Positions 12,901 to 24,300 of a stretch of DNA of 64,000 nt are shown piece by piece (positions within the stretch are counted from its first letter, which is position 1; each line of letters begins with the position of its first letter). The stretch comes from Chanos chanos. Lineage: Eukaryota > Chordata > Actinopteri > Gonorynchiformes > Chanidae. Made by a program: the position numbers and the translations under genes. The stretch is from positions 11,003,764-11,067,763 of the forward strand of contig NC_044499.1 of assembly GCF_902362185.1 (NCBI RefSeq), read 5' to 3'. Under the pieces are notes generated by a model. That model saw nothing but the letters and a program-made list of their open reading frames with translations. It did no database searches and had not been told where the DNA came from.

Positions 12901-15900
12901 TAGCTGGAAAGTAGTAAAACAAAAAAATTAATGACACAAGATGAAAAGTGATAGTTAGGAGAAAACTGTCAGAGGTAAAGAAACATCTAGCCCTGAAGCA
13001 TTAAAGATTTTATTTTCTTCAACAATATTTGCAAAGGGGAGCCCAAATGCTTACTCTACACTAGCATGACAGGCAATCTATCAGCTTACACAATCTTTAT
13101 AATAAACTTCACTGATCAAAATCAGCACATTTTATTTATTTATTTTACATAATCAACATGGATCGATCATACAAAAAAAAAAAATTCCATCTCCTCTGGC
13201 ATCTCTAGGTCAGACTGAAAGAAATATTTCACTGATTGTCTCTCTATTTGACAGGGCTGCTGAGCTGAACTAAACATGCTGAAATGACTTGCACGGTGTA
13301 CAGAACCGCTCCTTTAGCCCCTCTGCTTCTGACTTGCCATCATCTTCTTCCTGTTACTTTAACTGACATCTCTCTGCGGTTGTTCGGCCGCTAAGCTCAA
13401 ACATGAGAGCGAGAAAAAGCAAGACAGAATGAGAGATGAAGAACCTATAAATCACTCACCCTCCTGCCACCTGATGTGGAGCGGGTTTTTTCCAGAGAGG
13501 AAGAGGATGAAGCAGAAGAACGAGAGGATGATGTGGATCCAGAGTCAGAATCGGACGAAGAAGAGTCACCAGAGGAGGATGACTGTCTCCCTCTCTTTTC
13601 ATCTTTCTTTCTTTCCCCCTCCCTCCCTCTCTCAATTTCCTTCTCCTCCATTCGGTTTGATGCAGAGGGAGTCTTCTCCTGGTTTTTCTCACCTTTGGAT
13701 TTTTCAAAAACTGAGGAATTACCAGACTCACCACCTTGCATGCTTACGTTGTCTTGCTCCATCTGTACGACAGGAGTTTCTTTCGACGCTACAGTATCAT
13801 CACCTTCCTCCCTCTGAGACTTGGTTGGCATCAGAGTAACAGCCTCAAGAACTTCGCTCTCTGGCTGACTGGCCTCATTGGTTGCAGGAACAACGGATCC
13901 TTGTCTCGGTGGTATCTGTGGTGGCACATGACCAATAAGTTCCCCAGATTTAGTCGGTGAGTGAAGAGGAGAGGAAGATGATGGAACTGGACTGTCTGAG
14001 AAGTAGCGAGGTCTCTTCAGCACAGACGCAGTGGCTGATGGTGGCAGAGACATAACAGGGGCATCTCTGAGAAAACGGAACTTCTTAGACGAGGACTGGG
14101 GGGACAGGGGCGTTGTGAGAGACGGAGACTGGGGAGGGAAAGGTTCTGTATGGCCAGTATCTTTTCCTCCACTCTGGGTCTCCCCACCTTCTAAGTCCCC
14201 ACCCTCCGTTAAAACACCTTTCTCTGTTCCACCAGAGAGGGATGCAGGATGAAGCACAGAGTAGGAAAACCCCCCAATGTCACGACCACGTTTCCACGGA
14301 GGGAGACGGCTATCTCTCTCTCTCTCCTTCTCCTCTTTTTCCCGTTTCAGAGCCTTCTCCTTCTCCGCTTGCTCGAGAGCCTTCATTCTTTCTTGTTCCA
14401 AAAGATGTTCCCTTTCCTCTTTTTCTTGTTCCAAAGCTCTCTCCCGCTCTTCTTTTTCCCTCTCCATAGCCTTCCTCTTCTCTTCCCTTTCTTGTTCAAG
14501 AGCTCTTTCTCTCTCCAAAGTCTTCTCTCTCTCTTGTCTCGCCCTTTCCAAAGCTTCTCTTTCCTGTCTCTCTCGTTCCAAAGCTTTTTCCCTTTCTAGT
14601 CTCTCTTGCTCTAAAGCCCTCTCTCTCTCCTGTCTCTCTCGCTCCACTGCCCTTTCCCTTTCCTGTCGTTCTTTCTCTTGTCTCTCCCTTTCTAAAGCTT
14701 GCTCCCTCTCCATTTGCTCCCTCTCCATTTGCTCTCTCTCCAGTCTCTCTTTCTCCAGTCTCTCTTTTTCTTGTCTCTCTTTCTCCAAAGCTCTCTCCCT
14801 CTCCTGTCTCTCCCTCTCCAAAGCTCTTTCTCTTTCAAGAGCTCTTTCTCTCTCCTGTCTCTCTTTCTCCAAAGCTCTCTCTCTTTCAAGAGCTCTCTCC
14901 CTCTCCAAAGCTCTCTCTCTTTCAAGAGCTCTCTCCCTCTCCTGTCTCTCTCTCTCCAAAGCTCTTTCTCTTTCAAGAGCTCTCTCCCTCTCCTGTCTCT
15001 CTCTCTCCAAAGCTTTTTCTCTTTCAAGAGCTCTCTCCTTCTCCTGTCTCTCTCTCTCCAAAGCTTTTTCTCTTTCAAGAGCTCTCTCCTTCTCCAGCCT
15101 CTCTTGCTCTAAAGCTCTTTCTCTCTCCAAAGCTTGCTCTCTTTCGAGTCGCTCACGTTCCACCTTAAGAGCTCGCTCTCTCTCTTCCCTTTCTCGTTCC
15201 AACGCCTTCTGATGCTCCAGCCTCTCCAGTTCTAGGGCTCTTTCACGCTCCAACACTCTCTGCCTCTCCTCTCTTTCCCTTTCAAGGGCTTTCAGTCGTT
15301 CTTGCTCTCTTTCTCTTTCTTGCTGTCTTTCTCTCTCTTGGTCCAAAATATTTTCATTTTCATGCTGCCCTAAATACATCTCCTCTACCATAGATGTCCT
15401 TACAATACCCACAGGACCTTGACTATGGTGGAAAGAAGTTCCTAAGACTGCCTGATTGGTGATCGAAATTGAGCCAGGGTAGGGAACTCCTGTAGCATTA
15501 GCTGTATGTGTAATGGCAGACACAGCTCCATCCTGGTGTCCCTTGTTTGGAAACACTGAAGCAATGACACCACCCTCAGATTCTTCAGATTCCTCACGTC
15601 CACGTCTCCCTACTCCAGAAAAAGCCCCTTCTGACTCCATCTTGCGGGCCAGCAAGGTCAGCGGGCCCGGCCTACGTTCCGAGGAATCACCTGCAGGATC
15701 TGGGCTGCTGCTACGACTGTCACTACTAGAGCTGCCAGAGCTGGAGGTGCTGGAAGTCCGCTGCCTAGATGGGGGTGCTACCGGACTAGGTGGACTCTGC
15801 TTAGGGGTGTCTGGAAGAGGGAATGAAAGTTCTGGTGGAGGTGATGGTGGCGGGGTGGGTTGCCTGAGCTGCTGAGACATTAAAGGAGAGATGTGTTGTG

Positions 15901-18340
15901 GGGGCTGCCTTGAGCCACTAGATCTCTCCCTTATTGGTTGGCCTCTAGGCAGCTCTGCTTGGCAGCCTCTCTGAACATTCCTATTCCACTCCTCTTCCTC
16001 GTCGTCTTCTCCCCCTTCACTCTCATCATCGCTATTGGCCGTTGCATGACTGGAGGTCGGCCCTCCCTCACCTACAACACGGACAGACAGGGAGGCTACT
16101 GCACCAGGTAGAGAGGTAGGTGCAGAAGGGGGAGGTCCAGGCACCTCCTTCTCTCTCTGCCTATCTCTCTCAGTCTCATCTGCTGTGACCCCATATCCCT
16201 CCCCCACTGAAGGAGCAAGAGGCTTGTGCTGGTCAACTAACGTAGGAGCAACATCCTGGTGGAGAGAGATGTGAGGAACATGGAAGCTGAGATTCGGGTC
16301 CAGTTAGATTTTCTTCTGATCCAATACTAACAAAATTTTTAGACATGCAGCAGTCCACTGACAAAAGACAGACCTACCCCTCTGAGATACTGCAAAACAA
16401 GTTCAGCTTATAATTGTACTGAATGCCAAACCTAAGCGTCACTTTCTCAGACAAAAACTAAACCTTGTCCTAGGCTAAAATTCACTCTGAATGGAGACAC
16501 CCACTTCAAAATGAAAGAGGGAATCTAAACTCATGCACAAATAAGCTTCAGACTAAGCTTGCTTATTTTTACTCTGATCAGCATGCACATTTAACCCTGT
16601 ATTTATCACAACACCAAAGACCTAAATTAATGTGGTTCTAACCTGGTTTGGGGCAGGAGAAGTTGTGCTGTCGTTGCCTGCAGCATGGTCCTCTTGGTCT
16701 GCCTCTGAGTGAGAGATGGAATTTGATAAGCCCAAAACCCTGGGAATGGCTCTTTGCGGCCAAACCAACAATGCAAATTTGTCACACTGTGTATTAACCA
16801 TGCTGGCTGCTGTGCCATTCTGCCCAACAGTACTTAAACTCACCGTCTGTTTCAGCTGCCTCTCGAGCCTCCCTCTCCAATCGCTGCCTTAGAAGCTCTT
16901 GTTGTTTGGCCAGGTATTGCTTTATAAAGCTGTTCTGACTCATCTCCTCACCAATCTAACAAAATACACAGAGAAGCAACCATGTCATGTCTATATGATC
17001 ATTTTACTCATCTGTGAGACTTTTCCTAAAGGCAGCAATGCCAGCTAGAAGCTATAACCTCCTCTCTGCAACCAATAACTAAGGTAGCTCACCTGAGAGT
17101 TAGGCTGCAGTCCAATGTGGTGGGTTGAGGTTCTCTGCAGGTTCTCCAACATGAGAGCCTGTTTCAGAAAGCAAATACACATGCTCAGGCACCTCGGTGA
17201 TTTGAATTAAAACATGTAAGCAATTTGAAGATATCCTGCGGCTGATGCATTAGGTCTTTTTCAATAAATGATCACAGGATACATTCCTGACCACTGGCAA
17301 ATCAAAATGTCTGAAAACAAGGAGTACATAAATGAAAATTCTACGTAAAAGGCCTAAACAAACCTAAATATAAAAACTGCAATCCAGGTTAAGTATGTTT
17401 AAGATAATAATTTGAAAACAAGGCGTTTAAACGCAACGCTGCCCTTAGGTTGGTGTCAAGAAGCTGCTTATGCCTGTTAAAACATAGGGTCCCCAAAACA
17501 AACAAACTGGTGCGCAATACCACAATATTACAGAACTTAAACTTCAGCACTACGACTCTGCTGTCACTTATCGCAGTATACACTTCTTCATAAAATCTTT
17601 CATTACGGCTGAAAAACTACAAGATCCAAGAAGACGGCGGCTACAGTAAAGCATCTGTAGCAGCATGGTCGTCAAGCACCGACTGACAACGTATGCATCC
17701 CAATGCTAGCCTCCCCCGACAGAATGCAATCGTTATGTTTAAATACACATGGCTTTGCCGAGTTAACTTTAACCATAGGACGGTAAGCAAACTAGACAAA
17801 ACACATGTTGTTCGTCTTGATAAAGAAAAAAAGACCTACTAACTTCACAAGCGCGTCCCCGTTTCATAACCCCCCGCCTCCATCGTGAACTAACACACAA
17901 AGCGCGGACTCGCCGACAACTTAAACTAACTAATGGTTAGCACCTAGCTAGCGGTTCACAATAAATAGATCAGCAACACAGCAGTCTCGATGCTTCAACC
18001 ACTTCTACCAGAAAGCGCAAAGATATATAACACACAGCCATGGAAACTTAAAAAAATTACTGCAAGCAAATAAAGGTGCCGTGGTGACACACCGTGCGAA
18101 CTGATCGAGCACCTCCAGCAAACACCACCAACAGTCGGCCTAGAGACTGATCTGGTCCTAGATAGCAGCGAGTTTGGAAGCCATGGTATTAATCAAACTC
18201 ACCCCCTTTAATCTCTTTATAAGAGCATTTTTCTGTCCGCTCTTGGAAAGCCCACGCTCCTCCAAGGCCGCTTTCAAATCCGCCACACGAAGCGATTGAA
18301 GCGGCCTCCCGTCCAGCGTAACATCTTCGAGGTCCGCCAT
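3915..18340 (-). CDS. acin1: Acinus (apoptotic chromatin condensation inducer 1), 18 exons
   Basis: Nuclear RNA-binding scaffold of the ASAP/PSAP complexes with RNPS1 and SAP18, which bind the exon junction complex and affect splicing and apoptosis. Exons (5' to 3'): 18203-18340, 17093-17158, 16844-16955, 16643-16704, 13460-16255, 12461-12616, 12039-12112, 10407-10464, 7907-7952, 7361-7503, 6937-7077, 6596-6782, 6183-6328, 5934-6041, 5600-5707, 4623-4950, 4418-4518, 3915-4256. All phases agree, giving 1,703 codons (human about 1,341). The first exon holds the SAP domain (residues 1-46, [20 protein letters not shown]). Near the C-terminus are [32 protein letters not shown], the RRM ([26 protein letters not shown]), the RNPS1/SAP18-binding motif ([20 protein letters not shown]) and an RE/RD/RS tail. 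Start chosen at [11 protein letters not shown] to match the family; an in-frame ATG at 18382 would add 14 residues. The 2.8-kb fifth exon carries a fish-side repeat expansion. Confidence 0.96.
8100..10360. other. Long acin1 intron without recognised gene
   Basis: This is most of the intron between exons 10407-10464 and 7907-7952. The only clear features are a trinucleotide microsatellite near 9720-9770 and a poly-A run near 8100. No transposon ends or protein-coding relics were recognised. Open frames here are short and have no splice context. Confidence 0.5.
9720..9772. repeat. (TAG)n trinucleotide microsatellite
   Basis: Runs of TAG/AGT units interrupted by a few GAG variants, in an acin1 intron. 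Confidence 0.85.
10471..10522. repeat. (GA)n simple repeat
   Basis: Purine run of GA units immediately upstream (minus strand) of acin1 exon 10407-10464. On the minus strand it is a CT-rich tract and so acts as the polypyrimidine tract of that acceptor. Confidence 0.75.
10740..11330. promoter_or_regulatory. CpG-rich patch in acin1 intron 7, candidate internal promoter
   Basis: CpG pairs cluster here (GAGCGGCGTCA, GTAGCGCCGC, CACGGCGCAGCG and CACCCGCGTCT) against a CpG-poor intron. The next exon downstream on the minus strand (10407-10464) has an in-frame ATG starting [13 protein letters not shown]. Mammalian ACIN1 is known to make short forms, so an internal start is plausible. No core promoter element was identified, and the patch could instead be a CpG-rich repeat or enhancer. 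Confidence 0.35.
14290..15345 (-). repeat. Glu/Arg-rich coding repeat inside acin1 exon 5
   Basis: About 350 codons read as near-tandem copies of motifs such as [11 protein letters not shown] and [17 protein letters not shown], with Leu spaced so that a long charged helix is expected. The DNA is a T/C-rich imperfect tandem array on the plus strand (units around CTCTCTCCAAAGCTCT). I do not know such a long block from mammalian acinus. Unit number is likely to vary between individuals by slippage. Confidence 0.85.
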
Positions 18341-18396
18341 CTTGCTCTGCCTTTGCTCGTTCTCCAGCTCCTCTAACCGCAACGCCTTCTCTCTCT

Positions 18397-18404
18397 GACG
18401 TCAG
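18397..18404. promoter_or_regulatory. Perfect CRE palindrome TGACGTCA at the acin1 promoter
   Basis: Full 8-base CREB/ATF site, 57 bases upstream of the chosen acin1 ATG. An ETS-type TTTCCGGAG core follows at about 18416-18424. It suits the TATA-less promoter of a broadly expressed gene. The next gene, C14orf119, starts about 0.9 kb away in the opposite direction, so some sharing of control is possible. Confidence 0.6.
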
Positions 18405-19330
18405 AAGACTACTGTTTCCGGAGAGGGCGGAGCAAACCATCCTGGAATCATGGAGTGTCATGTGCTGGATTCCTAACCCGGGTTAGAAGGCATTCTTCGA
18501 TAGCTATTACCGCACCGTTTTTTTCTGTTAGTCCTTGTTAGTTCAGTGGTATACTTAATTCTTCTGAGACGATGTTTCTTAAGTTTGTTTGTGTTGCACC
18601 ACTTGTTACTATTCATTGTATTTTAGTGGTGTATTTGTATCTTTGTATGTTGTATTTGTATGGTGCACCAACACACCAAGAAAAATTCCTCGTAGGAGTA
18701 AACCTCCTTGGCAATAAACCAAGTTCTGATCCTGATTTCAAATGCACTATTCTTTAACGTGTATAGCTGAGATTACCCAGCGCGTATTTACAAATACCCC
18801 TAACCTGAAGTATCACTCAGTAGTATAACCTGGAGTAACAATTTATAAATAATTCTAATGTAGGTTGGGGGCAAAACGAACGATTGGTTTACTTAAACAA
18901 GTAAAATATATATTATTTTGTAATGTGACAATTAAAGTAACTTATTAGTTGATAGAGGGAGCATCGACGCCTCGCTGTGCATTAAATACCCAAGTTTTCC
19001 GAGCAAATCTAAAGGAGAATAAGAAAGGAGTATGGAATGGGTGATATGAACGGTAGCGATCAGCTTAGGGGCCTTAATTACTTTTCCCTTGCCTGTTTCT
19101 GTTATTATTAATTTTTACTTTAATGTTGTCGCATTATAGCATGTTTCGAGACAATTACAGTAAAGTGAAATCGGTAGTGCTGCGTATTAGGGTCAGCTGT
19201 GGGCTCCAGCAATCCAAATGCTGCGTGATAGTCATGATTGGACAATAAAATGCACAGAGCAGGGTATAGTTTGGGGGAGGGGAAAACTCATTCAAGATAA
19301 TACGTCAGTATGGTTTAACAGCTGAAAGCT
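18405..19330. other. Intergenic region between divergent acin1 and C14orf119
   Basis: No gene seen. An ETS-like core lies at the acin1 end. An ATTGG (inverted CCAAT box) near 19239 is followed by ACAATAAAA, about 100 bases before the likely C14orf119 first exon. The middle is AT-rich and has no clear repeat. Confidence 0.5.
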
Positions 19331-19344
19331 GTTTTTAGGTGTTC

Positions 19345-19410
19345 ACTCACAGCGTCGTGATGTTCAGTGTAGAATGGCATGCAGGTGAATAGTGCCCCGT
19401 AAAAACGGAG
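19345..19410 (+). other. Probable non-coding first exon of the C14orf119 homologue
   Basis: A strong donor GTGAGTAAAT follows ACGGAG at about 19411. No other nearby exon would use it, and the coding exon at 19873 is preceded by a good acceptor (CCATTTTGTAG). The transcription start is not defined. Confidence 0.5.
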
Positions 19411-19872
19411 GTGAGTAAATATTCTAATGTGTATAGTACTTAGTTTTGAGTGATCTCGGTAGCAAGCTGGATGTTCGGTCAGACTGTTAAGCTAGCATGC
19501 TAACTACCTAGCATCCGACCAGTTTCAGGAAGTAGGTTAACGGGCTTTATCGTTAATGATAAAATGTTTTAAATGTTCTGCTACCTTTTCTAACTGCCAA
19601 TGAAGCAGTATCGTTGATACCATGCATTTTGGTTAAATGTAGACTGATGCTTAAAATATTTTTACTACGTGGACGAAATGTAAATCTGCAAGCCTTACTA
19701 TCCTACCACAAACCTTAAATGAAAACGAAGTTTACCTGGCCTGCACAGCTGATCAGGGAGGCAGCCTTGCTAAACATAGTTCTTTGTCACTGTCAAGATA
19801 GCCTGAGGTAAAGCGACTGAGAGTGTTGGCAAAATTCTCCTTTTGTTCTAACTATTTCCCATTTTGTAGAGA

Positions 19873-20595
19873 ATGGCTTGGTTTAATCAGGTATCTGGAA
19901 ATTTAAGTCAAGAACAACCATCTTCCATGACGCCTGCACTGGAAAATCCTACTTCAGTTACGGACTTCCTATCTGCTCCTCAGGACATGATGTCCTCAAG
20001 CCTGCCAAGTGCCCCTGCAGGCATGGGGTCAAAGAGAGATCTTGTACCTCTTTCCTATGCAACTTTGCAAGAGCAACGGTGTGTGCTTAATTGGTTTCTT
20101 GGCTGGGGTGTAGTCCAACGGAAACATTTTCTGGAAGACCTGATCTCAAAAGCTGTACCTGGAAAAGTTTGCTGCTTGCTGCAACAGCTCAACACATTAC
20201 AGGTGCTGATGTGAAATCAGATTATTGTATCACATTTCAACAATTCATCAACCATTAATAGCATTACAAGTGGGGCTCCTTTTGCTGCTAAGGGAGTTTG
20301 TATAGTTTTAAAGTTGTCTAATAAATTGTTGCATTTAAAAATCATGCATCTCTCATTGTCTCTTTAATTCATTCAGTCACTTATTTGTTTATTCAGCTCA
20401 CTTGCTTTTTCTGCTTTCAAGGTAAACGATCGCCCCCCTAATATCTTTGAATGTCAGCTAAGACTGTGGACTCAGTGGTTTGAATCATGGACTGAAGAGG
20501 AGAGGAATGCTTTTTTAAACAGTCTGGAGGAGAAGGACCCTATCTTTGTTGCCCATTTCTATCGAGGGTTGGCTGGCACAGCAGGCAGGGACTAA
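19873..20595 (+). CDS. C14orf119 homologue (small conserved protein of unknown function)
   Basis: Two coding exons, 19873-20202 and 20422-20595, join in phase 0 to give 167 residues. The N-terminal 70 residues are Ser/Pro-rich and poorly conserved. The rest matches the vertebrate C14orf119 family as I recall it: CVLNWFLGWGVVQRKHFLEDL, then DRPPNIFECQLRLWTQWFESW and FVAHFYRGLAGTAGRD at the end. The family has no established biochemical role that I can name. The first ATG of the exon fits because the acceptor lies only two bases before it. A short read-through form is possible because the frame runs on four codons into the intron before a stop. The AATAAA at 21043 is a plausible polyadenylation signal. 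Confidence 0.93.
20320..20325 (+). terminator. Intronic AATAAA in the C14orf119 homologue
   Basis: A canonical signal lies 118 bases into the single coding intron, about 100 bases past the in-frame intronic stop at 20212-20214. Used together, they would give a truncated mRNA ending four codons after residue 110. Usage is not shown. Confidence 0.3.
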
Positions 20596-21042
20596 ATACC
20601 ATTGTGTATTTAGTTCTTTTTTTTTTATGCAATAGAATATTTGCACTGTATTGTTTTGGATCATAACATGATTGAGTTGTGGGATTCAAGAGTAATTGAA
20701 ACTTCTATATTTTGTGCATCAATAATTTACAGACCATCTGCAGTTAGGCATGTCTTGCCTTGTGGTATAAAAGAGCTTTGTTTGAAGCCCTGAGGAAAGC
20801 ATCAGTGAAACTGTATGCTTTCAGAAACAACTGTCAACAGTCGTCAACACAATGACGCTAGAAAATGAACTTTCATGCTATCATGCCCTGTGCGCATGTC
20901 TTAACAAAAGAGATGTTGAAATGATAGAACTCTGGGAACAGATTAAACATTGCTGAAGGATCTCACTGCGAGAAATGGTGTCTCCTCCTTACTTCTTTTC
21001 TGAGTGATAACCCTTGTGCTGAAAACTTTGTAGTGTGCTGAA

Positions 21043-21048
21043 AATAAA
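21043..21048 (+). terminator. C14orf119 homologue candidate polyadenylation signal
   Basis: AATAAA 448 bases past the stop codon, with the next gene converging from the other strand. Confidence 0.45.
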
Positions 21049-21232
21049 TATCCCTTTTGCTAGCCGGTGTCTTCTTGTCATTCTTATCTAGACTTTTGTA
21101 GATATACAGCATAAAAGACATGTTAAGAGTGAATAGACAAATGTATGGGTCCCTATAATTGGTCTCCTTAGTGTACATGAGTCAAAGATGAACAGACAAT
21201 TACAAGAACCTTTTGGTTTTCACATGCAGTGG

Positions 21233-21238
21233 TTTAAT
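21233..21238 (-). terminator. Candidate polyadenylation signal (ATTAAA) of the coiled-coil/B30.2 gene
   Basis: ATTAAA on the minus strand about 120 bases past the stop codon. The gap 20596-21232 otherwise holds only the C14orf119 3' UTR and no further gene. Confidence 0.4.
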
Positions 21239-21359
21239 AACAAAATGTCAAAGAAACATAAGAATAAGGCTTAGTGGAAGCAATGACTGCACTGCTCTAT
21301 AGATAATGTGAAGCAGGGGTATAGTACGGCTCTAGGGTGATCATCTTTACTAGCACAAA

Positions 21360-24300
21360 TCATTCTAGCCATTTAACTGAACCAATAGGCGCAATGCTAA
21401 ATGGTGGCTCATCAATATCACTATCTCCGCATGTCGCAATGTATGGCAAAAGCTTCTCTTCCAGTGCAGTGCCTTGGAATTTGTATAGAAACTTCTTAGT
21501 TCCTGCATCATAAAATGATATTTCATTATTCTCAAAGTCCGTCAGGACTCCTACCTTGGATGGTTTATTGTCAACTGTAATGCGACCAGGTGGAGTGTTG
21601 AGGGCAAAATATTGGTCATTTCTACGCTTGACAATGGTCCAGTAGCCAATGCGTGGGTTATAACGAATCGCACCTTTTCTGCCAGCTGACTCACGGGCCA
21701 TTCCTATAATAAAGCATGACCGTCCCTCCACCCCAACCTCCCAGTAGCACCTTCCAGTGTCACAGCCTTTTTTGGCAAGAACACCCAAATCGATGTTATA
21801 CCTATTCGGGTTTTCAGAGACTGGCTGTGGTTTCTCTAATAGAGTTACTTTTTTTCCATCCTCTAAAAGCTGGAGTCTAGGGTGCGCTGTGTCTGGATCT
21901 AAGATCACTTCAACTGCAAAAGGAGAAGCAGGTAAAACTGTTAATTCAGTTTCTACAGAACCAAAACCTACTGTATTGTTCATGAATCAATGCTGATCAG
22001 TAGTTTAACTGTAAATACACATACATCACTTCACTGACACACAATAAAAGTATATATATATTTTTTATATTTATGTGTTATATCTTCAGTAAAACCAAAG
22101 TAACAGATCATTTACAGTCCATGATTACGTTGTTATTCCCAGCCCTGCGTTGTTGTAAAAGAGCAGTGTTTTATGACATATAAGGTAGTTGTATATGCTA
22201 ACATGGGCAAAAATAGACACTTTTAGCCTTAGTGCCCTCACATACTTACCAGGATCAACCTTATTTCTTTTCGTTTTGCCTGTACAAGGAATGAATGAAA
22301 ATGTGTCTCATTATGCATGTCCTTCATTAACACAACTGTTTTAACATGTTACTTTTGTTTTGCAGGTAGAAGTAAAATCTCACCTTCTAATTCTTCTATC
22401 AGCTTCTCTTTTTCTTTTTCACTTTCTTTGAGTTTCTCCGTAAGACCCTCATTATTTTTTGTTAATTCTAAATAAAATAGAAGGAAAGAGCAGTCAGAGC
22501 CAATGACCAGTCAATATCCATAGCTAAACTATGACAAAGTTGCATAAGAAAAATAAAACGCAATTATTTTCCTAAGAAAATGAATACACACAGTTTATTT
22601 TAGTGGCAACTGTTTTCAGCAGGTGCATGCTATTTCCATCTTTGTACTTTATCGTTTATTTCTGCTTTTATTTTTAATTGTTTGTGTATTACAAAAAAAA
22701 TCTCACCGTCTATTTTTCCCCCCTGTCTTGCAATCTCATCCTCCTTATCTTTGAGCTGCTGTTTTTGTTTGGAGATTACATCATCTTTATCTTTAATTTC
22801 CTCCTTCAGTTCAGTAAGCTTCTTTTCTTTTTTGTCCAATTCCTTTCGTGCCTCTGACCAAAAAAAAAAAAAAAAAAGAAGACAGAGAAGATGAAGTCAG
22901 TATCTAAGAGAGGACCTGGAGCAGCTTCAGATGTATGTAGGCAAAAGAGGGTTTCCATTAGAAATGAACTATCAGTGTCAATAATCGTGCAGTAATGTCA
23001 TTGATTGACAAGGGTCTACACATGCTTATTCTTTTCGTGGGAAAATGTTTTGGCGTTAGGAAACGCCAACGTCTAAACTTCAACTTAAACGTTTGGAAAA
23101 ACGTTAAAGTATTTCTTTCTGAGACATTCCTTATTGTTTCCAGGTAAAAGGTAATCTCATCATCATAACAGATGACAGAAAATCTCACCGTCTGTTTTTT
23201 CTTTTGCTGTTGCAAGCTCATCTTCCTTATCTTTAAGCTGCTTTTTTTGTTTGGCGATGATATCATCCTTTTCCTTCATCTTCTCCCGCAATTCATCACA
23301 CCCTTTTGCCTCTTCGCCCAGCTGCTTTTTCAACTCTGATGAAATAATGCGAACAAAAACAATGTCAAGTCATTATCATAGAGAAAATATGGTGCATTTT
23401 AAAAGGGATTAAATTTAGCAATAATCTTTCCATTAATTAACTTGCTGTAACAGCATCGACTGACAAATGGGAAGAAATGGTAAAGCGTTAGGGGGACAGC
23501 TGTAGTGAGAACATTTCCACAGAGGTGCATTGCAAACGCCATCTTTTGCAGTATTTCTTTTTCAAACATTTCCAATTATTTTCAAATTAGAAATGGTCTC
23601 ACCATCTATTTTTTTCTGTTTTGATTCAAGCAGATTTTCCTTCTCTTTGAGCTTTTCTTCTTTTTTGGAGAGGGCCTCATCCTTATCTTTAATTTCTTCT
23701 TGCAACTCAACCAGTTCCTTGGCTTGTTTGTCCAATTCATTTTGTACGTCTGACAGAGAAGTGGGAACAAAAACCGCTCCAAATGGATTATGTATGTCAA
23801 CAATCCTGAAATCAGTTCAACATATGCAATGACGTTTTATTGATAGGTGAGGTCCAATGCCAGTTAGGCTGAATTATTAAAACTGTGAAGAGTGAGCTGG
23901 AAGCCAAAAGAAATATTTTAGTTCATGCATTTCTCCGGAGCATGTATCTCAAATTGAGTTCCAGCTTTTGACAGGTTCCCATGATAATACCGAATCAAAA
24001 TGAGAATTTTGAAAATTATTTAAAAGGAAGTTACAACAGTAACCACAGCATCATGTTACCTTTATTTTTGGCCTTTAGTGCGGCATACTCATCGTCCTTT
24101 TTCTTCAGTTGGTCTTTAAGTTCTGATTGAAAAGTAAACATAATAATAGGCTGAGCTGTAATTCTAGAATTCTAAATATCATTCAATGAACCTTAAATGT
24201 CACATATATTGAAATAATGGGCTGTAAGGCCAATGCAAACATGAGTAACATTTTATTGTTGGTCAATATAAATGTAAGAGGAAACTGTTTTTGTTGTTGT

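Noticed and set aside
13429-13839. 136-codon plus-strand open frame
   Set aside because: Shadow of acin1 exon 5 in another frame.
14277-15212. 311-codon plus-strand open frame, Ser/Leu-rich
   Set aside because: It is the complement of the acinus Glu/Arg repeat; there is no promoter, splice context or known domain.
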